Of a stretch of 64,000 nucleotides of DNA, positions 47,570 through 59,000 are shown one piece after another (position 1 is the stretch's first letter; every line of letters starts with the position of its first letter). The DNA is from Spirodela intermedia (taxonomy: Eukaryota > Streptophyta > Magnoliopsida > Alismatales > Araceae). A program made the translations under genes and the position numbers. The stretch covers positions 6,447,169-6,511,168 of the forward strand of contig LR746276.1 of the NCBI GenBank assembly GCA_902729315.2. Reading direction: 5' to 3'. Under the pieces are notes generated by a model that did no database searches, was not told where the DNA came from, and worked only from the letters and a program-made list of their open reading frames with translations.

Positions 47570-48488
47570 ATGACTCTGGGGATCTCCAGCGTGGAGGTGG
47601 CGGCGGGTCCCGCGGTGGCGTTCGAGGGACACCGGGCGGCGGCGGCGGCGGCGGCGGCGGCGACGGGGGCGGCCTGCGTGGACTCCCGGGAATTCAGTCT
47701 AGCTGCCGGCACAGTCGGCGGTGAGGGTAGGCGGGAGGCGAAGGAGGAGGAGGTGGAGGAATCACCGAGCTCTTCGATCGGGTCGGCAGAGGAGAGCTCT
47801 CTCTCATCGTCGCCGTCGGAGGAGGGGGAGGAGGAGGTGCAGAGCAAGGTCACTGATGGCGCATTGGGCTCCATGGACTCCCTCGAGGAGTCCCTTCCCG
47901 TCAAGTAAGAACCCACCCTCCTCCCTCGTCTCCTCCAACTGTTCCGATTTTTTCTTCCTCTCTGCGTCTGGTTTCTGGCCCCGCTGTGATCGCCTGCAGC
48001 GTGGGTTCTTGATATCTCCGCTCACTGGCGGCAGTTCGCTTTGGAGTTTGGCTCGCTCCAAACTGGACGCCTCCTCTCTCTCTCTCTCTCTCTCTCTCGC
48101 TCTCTCTCATTCCTTTCCCTCCCGCAGGCGGGGCCTGTCGAATTGGTTTTCCGGCAAGTCCAAGTCCTTCGCGTGCCTCTCCGAGGCGGCGGCGCTGGGT
48201 TCGGCCAAGGACATGGCCAAGAAGGAGAACCCCTTCAACAAGCGGCGGCGGATCCTGACGACCTGCAAGGCCTCCTGGCAGCGGCGGGCCTCCTACGCCG
48301 CCCTCAACACCTCCGTCCTCCGTGCCCTCCGTGAAGACGGAGTTGACCACGAAGACGACGACGACGACGACGACGACGAAGACGGTGGCGGCGCCGCCTC
48401 TCACCCCTTCCAGAGGAAACTCGACGGTGCCTTCCGGTCCCCCCGATCCTTCTCCCTCACCGATCTTCAACACGCCGAGCTCGCTTAG
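47570..48488 (+). CDS. OXIDATIVE STRESS 3 (OXS3)-like protein
   Basis: Two coding exons, 47570-47904 and 48128-48488 (696 nt, 231 aa). Exon 1 encodes an Ala tract from a GCG/GGC repeat and an acidic Ser/Glu-rich part (SSSIGSAEESSLSSSPSE). Exon 2 begins with the family block KRGLSNWFSGKSKSFACLSE, then AKKENPFNKRRRIL and TTCKASW. An acidic Asp run of about nine residues from (GAC)n and a C-terminal LTDLQ segment follow. OXS3 and its relatives are nuclear proteins linked to heavy-metal and oxidative stress tolerance and to histone-associated repression; the biochemical role is incompletely known. The start is the ATG giving MTLGISSVEV. The intron is GT-AG with a CT tract at 48077-48108. Confidence 0.85.
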
Positions 48489-49898
48489 CACGCGGTTGAC
48501 GATTACAACCGAGCCAAACTCCACTGTCTGGATAAGATTAGATAGCATCAACTCCCCCCCCCTCTCTCTCACTCTCTCTCTCTCTGTGAACTCACCGCCG
48601 CCGAATTGATGAATGATGGTTCTCCAAAATTCTCCCTCCCTCTGCTTCCCTCTCCCTCCCTCTCCCTATCTCTCTCTCTCTTCTCTCTCTGTGAACTCAC
48701 TGCCGCGCCGTATTGATGAATGAATGATGGTTCCACGTTTCCTCCCGGCGTGCGATACAGGGAGACGCGACGCAGTTGGAGCCGTTTTCTCTGTCGTCTA
48801 CGCCGCCCACTGTGCGCAGAGATAGAGATAGAGATAGAGATGGAGATAGAGAGAGAAACGGGAGAGATAAAATATTTGCGAAGATAAGGCTCCACGCCAT
48901 GCACACCCCCCCCCTCCCCCCGCGCCGTCCAGTTGCCTTGTCGTGGGGATCCCACCTTCCCTCGCCACAGAATTTATCCTCTCTCTCTCTCTCTCTCTCG
49001 TCGGTGGGCTTAGCCCGTTGTATCGCTTACGTGGACCGGATAAGCTGTCCGAAGTCGTACGAGGGGATGCGGGATATTGCTTTGACCGGGACCGGCCAAT
49101 TAGACGGTGACATCAGCACCTCGGAAGCGGGAAATCTCGGAGCGTACGGCCGGTGCATTATACTCGTATTTGCTGGCCAAGTAATTTCCCCTTCTTGTCG
49201 TCTTGCCCAGTCCACGACAGATGGCCCTCCCGGGCCCACCTCTTTCTCTCTCTCTCTCTCTCTCTCCCCCCCTGACGGAATTAAAAAGTAAAAACAGAAA
49301 ATGACGTCAACGATTCCAAAAGAGCAGTTACAAAGCATTCTTCATTTTGACCGAGTTGATCGCTGTTGAACCTTTGACCGAGTGATTAGGAGTTTAAAAT
49401 ATTTATTTTCCATTGAATTAATTAATTTCTCTGTCCCAATTGGCCGATCTTGTATGTGGCTGAGGTCCACGATTGGCGGATGTGGGTCCCACTCCCCGAC
49501 AGAAAGCCTCGTCGGCCCGGCCCATTGTTTGGGCCTAGACGTGTCAGAATGAAGCCCATTAAGATAAAACGGGCCCAAATTACTCGCCACCTCATCCAAC
49601 GACTGGGTTGAGATCTTCCTGATGACTCTGATATCTGCACCGTTGATTGGGTCGTTCGGATCCTGATGTGCGGCCAGCCGGGGAATTTTGCATCCCACGG
49701 TGGAGATGAGGGGAGCTCGTTAAGATAACGTGGACGTGAGGAGGAACGGAACTACCCCCTGGCCCATCAACACCCTGCGCCGATTCCTCGCCGTCTTCCC
49801 CCACCCCCGTTTCTCTCGACCGGCGGCAGAACTGTGGGGCTACTCGTCGGGGAGGGGAGCTCCTCTGATAGGCTCTCGCGCTTTCCTATCTCGAGAAG
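48489..49898. other. OXS3 3' flank and prefoldin promoter
   Basis: Many short CT runs lie between 48557 and 48690, with GATAGA units at 48820-48855 and further CT runs at about 48980-49000 and 49243-49266. The sequence TCTCTCTCTCTGTGAACTCAC followed by GCCGCCG-ATTGATGAATGA appears twice (about 48580 and 48685), a local duplication of about 100 bp. No gene. Confidence 0.5.
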
Positions 49899-52800
49899 AT
49901 GTCTGACGAAGCCGCAAGAACGGTGAGGGTTCCTAATCCCTGTAGAGTTAGCGTCGGTGCGTCCGTCGACGACGGCGCTCTTAGATCAGTGGACTGGTTG
50001 ACTCATCCTCTCATTATCATGATGTTCAGGCGTTTATGGAGATCCAGGGTCGCATGATAGAGACCACGGGGAAGCTGAAGCAGGTCCCTCGTTCATCTGT
50101 TTTTTTTTTTCTTTCTATCACAAATGAACCGTCGAATTGGGCTCTTGATGATCTGATGTCACGTAATATGCCTTACCAAGTTTTCCTGCACTTCTTTTCC
50201 CGCGAGTAGTATTCACGGTTCGGTGAGTAGTTGGCAATCAGCTGCACATGATTATTTGTTTTGGTTTTCTTCAATAATGACTCCCTTTCGACATCGCATG
50301 ATAAATGGAGGGATTCACGTAACAGCCGTTGGATGAACGTCCAACAGGAATTTGGTTAGCTTTTCTGGAACATAGGTGTCTTCATCAGCGTTCAGTTGAT
50401 CGATGACGGTTCGCATTGTGCATGTCATAGCTTATTTAAATCAATGGGTTCCTGGATATTAAGCGCCCTTGGAACAGATCTGTGATTCACTATACGGATC
50501 TTCGCGTACCAATGTCCATTAATCTATTTTTTTAAAAAAAATAATGTATTAAGAATCACTCATATTCCATTGAAGTCACGAAACTTAAAACGAGATCAGA
50601 GTAAGTATCTCAGCGCATTTTTTGAAATGGAGAAAATAGAGTAGGAAGAAGAAAGTTTAAAACGAAAACGGTTGGCCACAAGGCAAGATCATTTCCCCAA
50701 ACCAAGTACCTATGATTTAACTTTTTTAATAAAATTTGAAGTGAATGTTAGAAACTTGACTCGTTCACTGATCTCAGTGCATTGAGATTGGGGGAAACAT
50801 TGATGCAAGGATTTTGTTTTGCATCCATCATGCTTGTATTTGAACCAACTTCAAGATTATGTTTCTGCAGATGGATGGGATCTTGATGACGGGGGTTTAT
50901 AACTCTTGTGAAGCCGTGGTTGGTCATGCTGTTGTAACAAAGTTCGAGCTGATTCTTTTCATGATTTTTTCCCGTTCTGAAAGACATTACTTAAACCTTA
51001 TTGAATATTTCTACACTCGGGCAAGTTCGCGTGCGCTCTTTTATGGTGTGATTTTTTGTTGTATCGGTTACCGTTTATTCATAATATAAAATCGAAATGA
51101 GCTTCTGAAATGGATTTATATCCTTTCAGATCGAGGTTTGAATACCATTTTTCAATTTCAAAAAAGAAGACATGTTTTTTTGCTAACAGAAAAGAAAGAG
51201 CTTTATGATGCATATATTCATTGAGCAATTTATCAATTGGTGTTTGTGCGAGCACTTTTCTATGGTATTTCTTTTAACGTGGGGTGGGGGGAGAGGGGGG
51301 AAGAGGCGGGCTGTGTTGTTGGACGACTTGGAAATGCAGTCATCGATTCCTGCCTTGAGATTGCTGGAAAAGGATGGTCTTCTTCGTGTTTCTTGTAGCA
51401 TTTTTAGTGAACCAGTCAGATTTGACTGTCTATAGACAGAACTAATGGCTCCTGATTGAACTAGACCTAGAACGTGAATTGATTAGGACATGATTGGTTC
51501 CAGAATCTTGCCATTAGTCCTTGCCTGATAGCTTGGATATCGATTCGTGGAATTATCAGTTGTTACAAAACAAAAAAAGCTATTTCGTGAGTAGAAGTTG
51601 TAATAATTTTAATGGACATATCTTAAAGTTACTGTGGGGGATCAAAGACTGGTGAGCATTAACATTTTTCTTTAAAAAATGTGACAAGCTTAAGGAAACT
51701 AACAGGCTGATTTAATTGCAAAACGAATAACATAAGTTATGCCTGTAAGATATGTACTGCTCTGTCCTCTATAAATCTGTCTTCTTTATTATATTCCCGA
51801 TGGCCTTTGCTGCAGAGTCATTCTGCCTTGTTTAAGAGTTGGAAGTTGGAAAATCCTTCATTGATTCTATGTTTTTGCTTATCTCTGCGGCTCAAAGATT
51901 GTTACCTGTGGGAAGATATGGGGAAAGCTACCCATTAAGACTGGAACTTTTTAAGCGTCATTCTTAAAAGAATATTCTTTGGGTTCTTCCATGAAAGGAA
52001 TGATCTTCAGTTATATTTCAGACAAGAATGAAAATTTCCTCTCATTTGTAGATTTTTCTTGGTTCTTAGGGGAGGCTAAGATTTCCTTTCGAGCAATGCC
52101 ATTTATGAGGAGCTCGCAATTGAAGTTTCCAGGACTAGAATATAGTTTATTAGTTTCCGGAAAGTATATTTTGAAGGAATCCAGAACATCCGCCTAACCC
52201 AAAACCTGAGTTCATCTGAGGGGATGTGTTGGTCTCCATACACTCCGTCCTCACTTTTCTTTCCAAATGTTGGACGATACTCAGAAGTCTTCACATGGAC
52301 AACATTTTGGTGTGGATTCTGCTAAGCATGAAGGACACCGGAGTCCGAATCCATGAAGGGGATTGACGACGATTGCAGCAGCTAAACCTGCTTTCCATTA
52401 TTTTGGTCCTTACACCATGTCTAAGTTAGAGGAGAACCACCAACGAGACTTGGGAGAAGAGCTATTCCAACATGAACCGACATAAATATCTCAACTGGGT
52501 TTTAGGTATTCTAAGGTTATAGATAAAGTTTAACCTTCTGAAATCAAATGCCAGTACAGGCCATTTATTGATTGGCCCTGTTAGATGGCCTTGTGTGCAT
52601 TTATTCTCTGTAGCCACAGCATCTGATGTTCCCTTTTCCTAATGGTTATAAAGTGTGTCCACAAGTATGTAATTCCTGCTTTCTGGCCTGCTCACAGTGG
52701 CTATTTTACTCTATTGCTGCTTGTTTGACATTGTGCAGCTGGTCATAATTGCTCTCAGGTACAGAGTCAGATTAGAGCCAAAGAGGGGGAGAAGAAGCGA

Positions 52801-53457
52801 GCCTACCTGACCCTGGAGGAGCTGCAGGGCCTACCGGAAGATACAAACACCTATAAATCTATTGGTGCGTGAGGAAGATCATCACGAATCTCGTAAAACT
52901 TAGTGGTATCAGTCGATGCTAATCTGTAGAATAGATGACGAGAAAAGCAATTATTGTAAATAACTCCCCACCAATGATGCTTTCAGTTTGCCCTGTTGAC
53001 TTGTTTGAAACCAATGTTTCTCATTTTCTGGCTTGCCCATCTGAAATTGTGTTCGGTGATTTGCAGGCAGAGTGTGAGTGTCTTCTCAAGAACCCCCCAT
53101 TCCCCGCGGGGATCCTCTTCGAGTTCCAGCCAAGATAATGCTCCTCTATTTTATTCTTCACGTCTTTTGTTCTTGATCCCGGCAGGTTTGTGCTCGAACC
53201 CAAGTCGTTGCTGGCAAGTGAGCAGGACGAGAAGCTGAAGGATAGTGAAAATGCGTTGACCGCATTGCAGGTAAACTCGTTGCGCTTTGCTTGTTTTTCA
53301 GTTGACTTATCCCCGAGATGACCGGGGTCTCCTTTTTCCTCAGACATCGAAGGAGTACTTGGAAAAGCAGCTGGGGGAGGTGGAGAATAGCTTGAGGGAG
53401 TTGCTACAGCAAGATCCTGGTCTTGCCCGGCAGATCATGTCGATGTCGGTCATGTGA
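49899..53457 (+). CDS. PFD1: Prefoldin subunit 1
   Basis: Six coding exons: 49899-49922, 50030-50083, 52759-52864, 53067-53073, 53186-53270 and 53344-53457 (390 nt, 129 aa). The fourth exon is only 7 nt (GCAGAGT), flanked by TTTGCAG and GTGAGTG. Joining it restores the conserved SIGRVFVLEPKS; without it the frame is lost. The protein is a beta-type prefoldin: two coiled-coil helices around a beta-hairpin, start MSDEAART and end LARQIMSMSVM, the usual PFD1 C terminus. Prefoldin is a six-subunit cytosolic chaperone that passes nascent actin and tubulin to the CCT chaperonin. Intron 2 (50084-52758) is long and AT-rich and shows no gene. The CDS length matches plant PFD1. Confidence 0.93.
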
Positions 53458-54236
53458 ACCACCTCTGATCAGTCTTACACATAATGGTTCCAGAAACTAG
53501 ATTAGGCGTTGACTATTTTTCTCGACCATGTGGCTACTACACTTTTTATTTGACATAGTGAGGTGGGGTCATGTAGCCAAGTCTAAATTTCCGTGAGCTG
53601 ACCCTCAAAAATTATCCCCGGAAGAAGAAGCGGCCCCGACAGGATATCTTGGCTCTCTCTCTCTCTCTCTCTCTCTGGCTGGGATAATAAACCCAGTATC
53701 CTAAATGCATAGGGTTTAGAGGTCCTGAGGTTCTCTCAAGGTCATTGCATGGTAAACGACATCGGCTTGGGAAGCTCCGTGGGGAATTGGCCCACGGAGC
53801 ATCTAATTCATCATAAAACTGCAGCCCGCAGTTTACGAAGTATAGATTATTCTTGCGTGCTTCTCGAAAGGTAGAACGCTACCTAAACTGAGCTGAGCTT
53901 CCAAACTTCATTCTGTTCAGCCGCCCTTCGTTCCACCCAGGGCTCGGCTTCTGGTTTAGGTCGTCGTCGACGGAGGTTGAGATGGTGGTCTCAGTCTCGA
54001 CCATGCACCTTCTCCTGTCCCGGGGGGTTTTGCTCTGTGAAGATGACGGCAAGAGTTTCAGAGTTGGCCATGGTCTTCCGAAATCGGTAACCTAGGGAGA
54101 GAGGTCACGGCTCGCATTCCCAAAGAGACAAAGGGAGGAGGACCCGTTGGATTGCTGAGCAGATCGTCGACAGGGAAGCGACAACCCAGGGACGTACCCT
54201 AAATGGCGCTGACTGCACCCCCCCACCCTTCTCTAG

Positions 54237-54293
<57 letters not shown>

Positions 54294-54441
54294 TATAGAG
54301 CTTCGTCTTCATCCAACATCTATTCTTCCTTTTCTATTTCTGCGAGCATCACATCACCCACCATTCTCGAGGATTCTTAATGACAGAAGAACTAGTGTCT
54401 CATTCTAAGATCATCGCTGAGACCACATGCACCTCCCCACT

Positions 54442-54487
<46 letters not shown>

Positions 54488-54831
54488 CACCTCCCCTCTC
54501 TCCTTCTCCTTGTCTCTCGCTCGCTGTAGAAGAGTACCTATTTTAATGTCATCACATGCAGCCCTGTCGGAGAGTCTAGCCTCGGGACAGGAAGAAGTCT
54601 CTCAGAAATGGTCGCTTGACCATACAGATGTGAAGCCTAAGCAACAAGGGCGCAGAAGACCCTACGCTGGCATTCTTCCTCTCACTGTGATCTTCTGTGT
54701 CTTTCCAGGATAAAGGAGAGAACCAGCGAACAGAAGCGAGGATCCTCCAGGGGATATCTGGTGGGGAAGAGGAACCTGTGAAGTCTTTGATTCTCCTCCT
54801 CGTCTGCCTGGTAGAAGAGAGCTGCACCGAC
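53458..54831. other. Prefoldin 3' flank and PIN promoter/leader
   Basis: Two (CT)n arrays at 54238-54288 and 54445-54484 lie in the presumptive PIN leader. A frame in phase with PIN stays open from 54697, but the conserved PIN N terminus starts at 54832. No gene otherwise. Confidence 0.5.
54238..54484. repeat. Two (CT)n arrays upstream of the PIN gene
   Basis: CT arrays at 54238-54288 and 54445-54484 with non-repetitive DNA between. The sense strand of the presumptive PIN leader is CT. Confidence 0.93.
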
Positions 54832-57479
54832 ATGATCGCAGGCAGAGACATCTACGACGTGCTGGCGGCGATGGTGCCGCTCTACGTGGCGATGATCGCC
54901 GCCTATGGCTCGGTGCGGTGGTGGAAGGTCTTCACCCCGGAGCAGTGCGCTGGCATCAACCGCTTCGTGGCCCTCTTCGCTGTGCCCCTCCTCTCCTTCC
55001 ACTTCATATCCTCCAACAACCCCTACTCCATGAACTACCGCTTCATCGCCGCTGACTCCCTCCAGAAGGCGGTCGTCCTCGCCGCCCTCGTCCTCTGGTG
55101 CAACCTCACCCGCCGCGGTAGCCTGGACTGGTCCATTACCTTCTTCTCCCTTTCCACCCTCCCCAACACCCTCGTCATGGGGATCCCCCTCCTGCGGGCC
55201 ATGTACGGCGACTCCGCCGCCGACCTCATGGTGCAGATTGTCGTGCTTCAGAGCGTGGTGTGGTACAGCCTCATGCTTTTCCTCTTCGAGTACCGCGCCG
55301 CCAAAGCTCTTATCCCCGACCAGTTCCCCGACGCCGCCGGTTCCATCGCCTCCCTCACCGTTGACCCCGACGTTCTCTCGCTCTGCGGCAAGGAGCAGCT
55401 GCAGGCCGACACCGAGGTTGGGGAAGACGGCCGGCTTCACGTCGTCGTCAGGAAGTCGAGCTCCAACGTCAGGTCAACGGTGCCGTCTTGCAATAAGTCA
55501 TGCAGTGGGGTCAACTCTGCCCCCTCCATGGCGGCGAGGGCGTCGAGTATGACAGGAGTGGAGATATTCTCGGTACAGTCGTCGACGTTGATGACGCCGA
55601 GGACGTCCAGCTTCAACCAGGCGGAAGTTTACACCGACTTCGACGAGGAGATGGGAACAAGGTCCCCAAGGAGCCGAAGTGCTGACTTCGTCATCGGAAA
55701 GCCGTTGACTTCAAACTTCTCCCATGTCTACCCTGCTCCGAACCCGACGTTGCGGTCAGAGACAGGATGGAGTGGGAAGGAAGGCCTCTGGAAGAATGGG
55801 AGTGGTTCGAACAAGGAACTCCACGTGTACACCTGGAGCTGCAGTGAGTCTCCGGGGTCCGAGGGAAACCTAGCAGCCTCAGTTGACCTCGGAGATCTGA
55901 GTGACTTCCCACGAGATATTGTAGTATCGAGAGGTAGAACGCTCCTCGCTCTCTCTCTCCCTCTACCTCCTTTCTTGACTCATATTCTTCCTTTCTAAAA
56001 GCTCTATTTGGGGTCAATATCTAAATAAAACAGCAGTCGATGCCACCTCTGAGAGCACCAGATCTATGAGGAAGGCGGGGATTGATGGTGAACCGGACGC
56101 AGATGAGCGTAGTAAGAGCCCGAATCGAAAGCTCCAGAAGAAGGGAGAGATGGTTCGGGGAAGCCTAGTGTCTGGAGAAGACCGTCCGACGCTGCCCACA
56201 TACCTCATGACCAGACTGATTCTCGTCATGATCTGGAGAAAGCTTATCCGAAATCCGAACACCTACTCCAGCTTGTTTGGCCTCGTGTGGTCTCTCGTCT
56301 CCTTCAGGTACGTAAATTTGGTAGAGTGATTCTCTCTCTCTCTCTCTCTCGATCTCGATATATGTATATATCAATCTAACCTTCCCAACAAGGCCAGAGC
56401 CCATTTCCCCAACGTCTGTCTTCGTCCTAACTCAAGCTGAATCAATTCAGGTGGCACCTCGAGATGCCTGCAATTGTGAGAGGCTCAGTGTCTATACTCT
56501 CCGACGCCGGGCTAGGAATGGCTATGTTCAGCCTAGGTGTTCATTGCTTCATCTTCCCGATGCCCACATTGTAGGATTCACAACTTATTCCACGTCTACA
56601 ATCGTCTAAACCCTGTTTGGTCACGCAATCAGGTCTCTTCATGGCTCTGCAACCCAAGATCATTGCCTGCGGGAAATCCATAGCGGCGTTTTCCACGGCC
56701 GTGAGGTTCCTAACGGGCCCGGCCGTAGCCGCGGCGACCTCCACAGCCATCGGCCTCCGCGGTGTGCTACTGCGCATTGCCATCGTTCAGGTGGATTCCA
56801 AAACCCTAATGCGCGCCTTCGAGTACGATTTCCATGCCGGTTTCGTAACTCACTCTCATAGCATCTGCCCGCAGGCAGCTTTGCCTCTGGGGATCGTCCC
56901 CTTCGTCTTCGCCAAGGAGTACAGCTGCCATGCGGAGGTCCTAAGTACAGCGTAAGCGGGATCGGCCTCATCTTTGTACATATTTTTCTCTCACTAGAAT
57001 AATCGACTATCGAATGCGTTAAGTCAGACGTTTGACCAACATTAAAGTGCTTACCTCAGTCATTTTATATTAATTTTGACTTAGACGCCCACCATGTGGA
57101 GGGAAAATGTGTCAAGATACTCTCATATTAAACACAACACGTAATGAATGCAGTCAAAACATAGATCATGATCATAACATGTCGTAAGTCTGACTCCCGC
57201 ATGATTAGTCCAACATGCCGTCAAAGCATACGACGCACCCTTAAGAGAGACAGCCAATTACAAGTTAGAGGGCCGCGCGATCCGTCGTGGAATCGGAGCG
57301 GGGCGTTCATTTTACTAGGAAGCAAGTCAAGAACACGCGATGATTGTCAAGTCTTATCGAACAGTAAACTACTCTTCCGTGGAGTCTCTGTCTGATAAAA
57401 TCGTCTGTGCAGGGTTATCTTTGGCATGCTCATTGCCCTACCGACGACGATCCTCTACTACATACTTCTCGGAGTCTAA
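54832..57479 (+). CDS. PIN-type auxin efflux carrier (long loop)
   Basis: Six coding exons: 54832-55933, 56034-56307, 56451-56536, 56633-56790, 56875-56951 and 57413-57479 (1764 nt, 587 aa). It starts [20 protein letters not shown], the conserved PIN N terminus. Five N-terminal membrane segments span about residues 7-155 ([19 protein letters not shown] between the first two). The hydrophilic loop runs from about 160 to 420. Five C-terminal segments follow, with [30 protein letters not shown] and FVFAKEY. The loop holds one clear TPRTSS (about 255-260), the PINOID/AGC-kinase site type; most long PINs have three TPRxS sites. PINs export IAA from cells with polar plasma-membrane placement. The short basic [11 protein letters not shown] precedes the C-terminal segments. 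A PIN1- or PIN3-like role is likely, but the subclass is not certain. Confidence 0.94.
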
Positions 57480-58011
57480 GCCACTGAAATCCGGGCTGGA
57501 AGAGGAGACGGCTGCTCGACTGGATGACGATCGTCGCTGTCCTCCCCTCTTCTTCTTCTTCTTCTTCTTCGAGCTTTACGGCTGAGTACATGCGTCTCTC
57601 ACATCGCGTGATCCTCGGAAGGAGGATACAGAAGCTTAGCCATGTATCAGTTTACTGGTGCAAGTGGCGCTGCCCCTCATCTAGCATTCTCAGAGCCGGT
57701 TTGCATGTGGGTTCTGGAGAGAGAATGACCGAGCGCTCGGCAACCCTAGACAAGGAAGAACCAAAAATTGGCATCTTGAATACTTTCACATCGATGAATG
57801 TGGGCACACACATACACATACACACACATGTGGCCGATGTGATGCGATCTCTATGTCATCCGTGCGCTGAAGACTGAATATGGCCTTGTTGGTATCAGAG
57901 CTAGTGCTCAGCCCATTACGCCCATGGTTTGTTGGGCTGTCTTCCATTGGGGTCGACTATGGCATACTTGGCCCAGACTCTCTCTCTCTCTCGGACGAAT
58001 TAGAGGGAAGA

Positions 58012-58720
58012 ATGCGGCCGCCGCTACTCTCAGCTCGGCTGTCTGTCCCGTCGCTCCATTTTCACCCCACCGCCGTCGGCGTGGGATTCCCCTCTTCTTC
58101 CGGTGCTCTGGTCCAGGTGAGGGCTCCCCCCAGGAATCCCTTCCGGAGGAACATGAGCGCGCCGTCCGAGGCGGCAGCGCCGTCGCGCTTTCCACTGCCG
58201 GCGGGCGGCGGTGGCGGTGCCGCAGCCGTAGGCCAGAACAAGCCCGACGACGACGTGGTGGTGCAGTATGTGGTTCTGCGGCGGGATCTGATCGACGCGT
58301 GGCCGCTGGGGAGCGTCGTGACGCAGGGCTGCCACGCCGCCGTGGCCGCCGTCTGGGCTCACCGGGGCCACCCGGACACCGTGGCCTACTGCTCCGACGC
58401 CAACATCGACTTCATGCACAAGGCGAGGCGAAATCCCCAACGCCCTATATCTGTTCGACGAAATGCGCACAGAGAGATGATGATTTCCTCCTATATGGCT
58501 CTTGCTTGTCTCTGGTTTTTTTTTGGGCGGCGGGCAGGTGACTCTGGAGGTGAAAGGGGAAACCCAGATCCGGAACCTGTCGGAGAAACTCATCGCCGCT
58601 GGGATCGCCCACAAGCTCTGGATCGAGCAGCCGGAGAACATCCCAACCTGCATCGCCACGAGGCCCTATCCCAAAGCGGCGGTCGCCTCCTTCTTCAAGA
58701 AGCTCAAGCTCTGCAAGTGA
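58012..58720 (+). CDS. PTRHD1-type peptidyl-tRNA hydrolase (PTH2 fold)
   Basis: Two coding exons, 58012-58422 and 58538-58720 (594 nt, 197 aa). The PTH2-family domain runs from about residue 83 to the end: [31 protein letters not shown], then [20 protein letters not shown] and FFKKLKLCK. The Leu-Trp-Ile-Glu-Gln-Pro-Glu-Asn-Ile block is typical of PTRHD1 proteins. PTH2 enzymes free tRNA from stalled peptidyl-tRNA; activity of the PTRHD1 branch is less well established. The first 47 residues are basic and hydroxylated and end NPFRRN; they look like an organelle transit peptide. A second ATG at 58153 would give a cytosolic form. The intron seems to begin GC (AAG|GCGAGG), because the conserved Met-His-Lys|Val-Thr-Leu junction allows no GT donor. 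Confidence 0.85.
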
Positions 58721-59000
58721 CGAGTGCTCGCAGGAACAGACGAGCGATTGGAAAACGATGTCATTCAGAGGGGTGGTGATACTTATTGAGTGGATTGATT
58801 GTTCTTCGGCAACCGTGGCTGTCAATCGCGGAACTGAGCTGTACTATGGCAGAACCACTCACGCTGGAGATTCACATGTGTTGGGCCGCCACGTAGCGTC
58901 GTTCGAACGTGTTCCCACGTGCCATCGAGGCTATTGGGGCGGCGCACGCTCTTTCCCATCCCCTCCGCGGGGACAGGACTACCCTTCTTCACCTCCACTA

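Noticed and set aside
54697-54831. In-frame N-terminal extension of PIN from 54697
   Set aside because: PIN proteins start at the MI-x-G-x-DIYDVL block; the extension has no conservation and lies in the leader.
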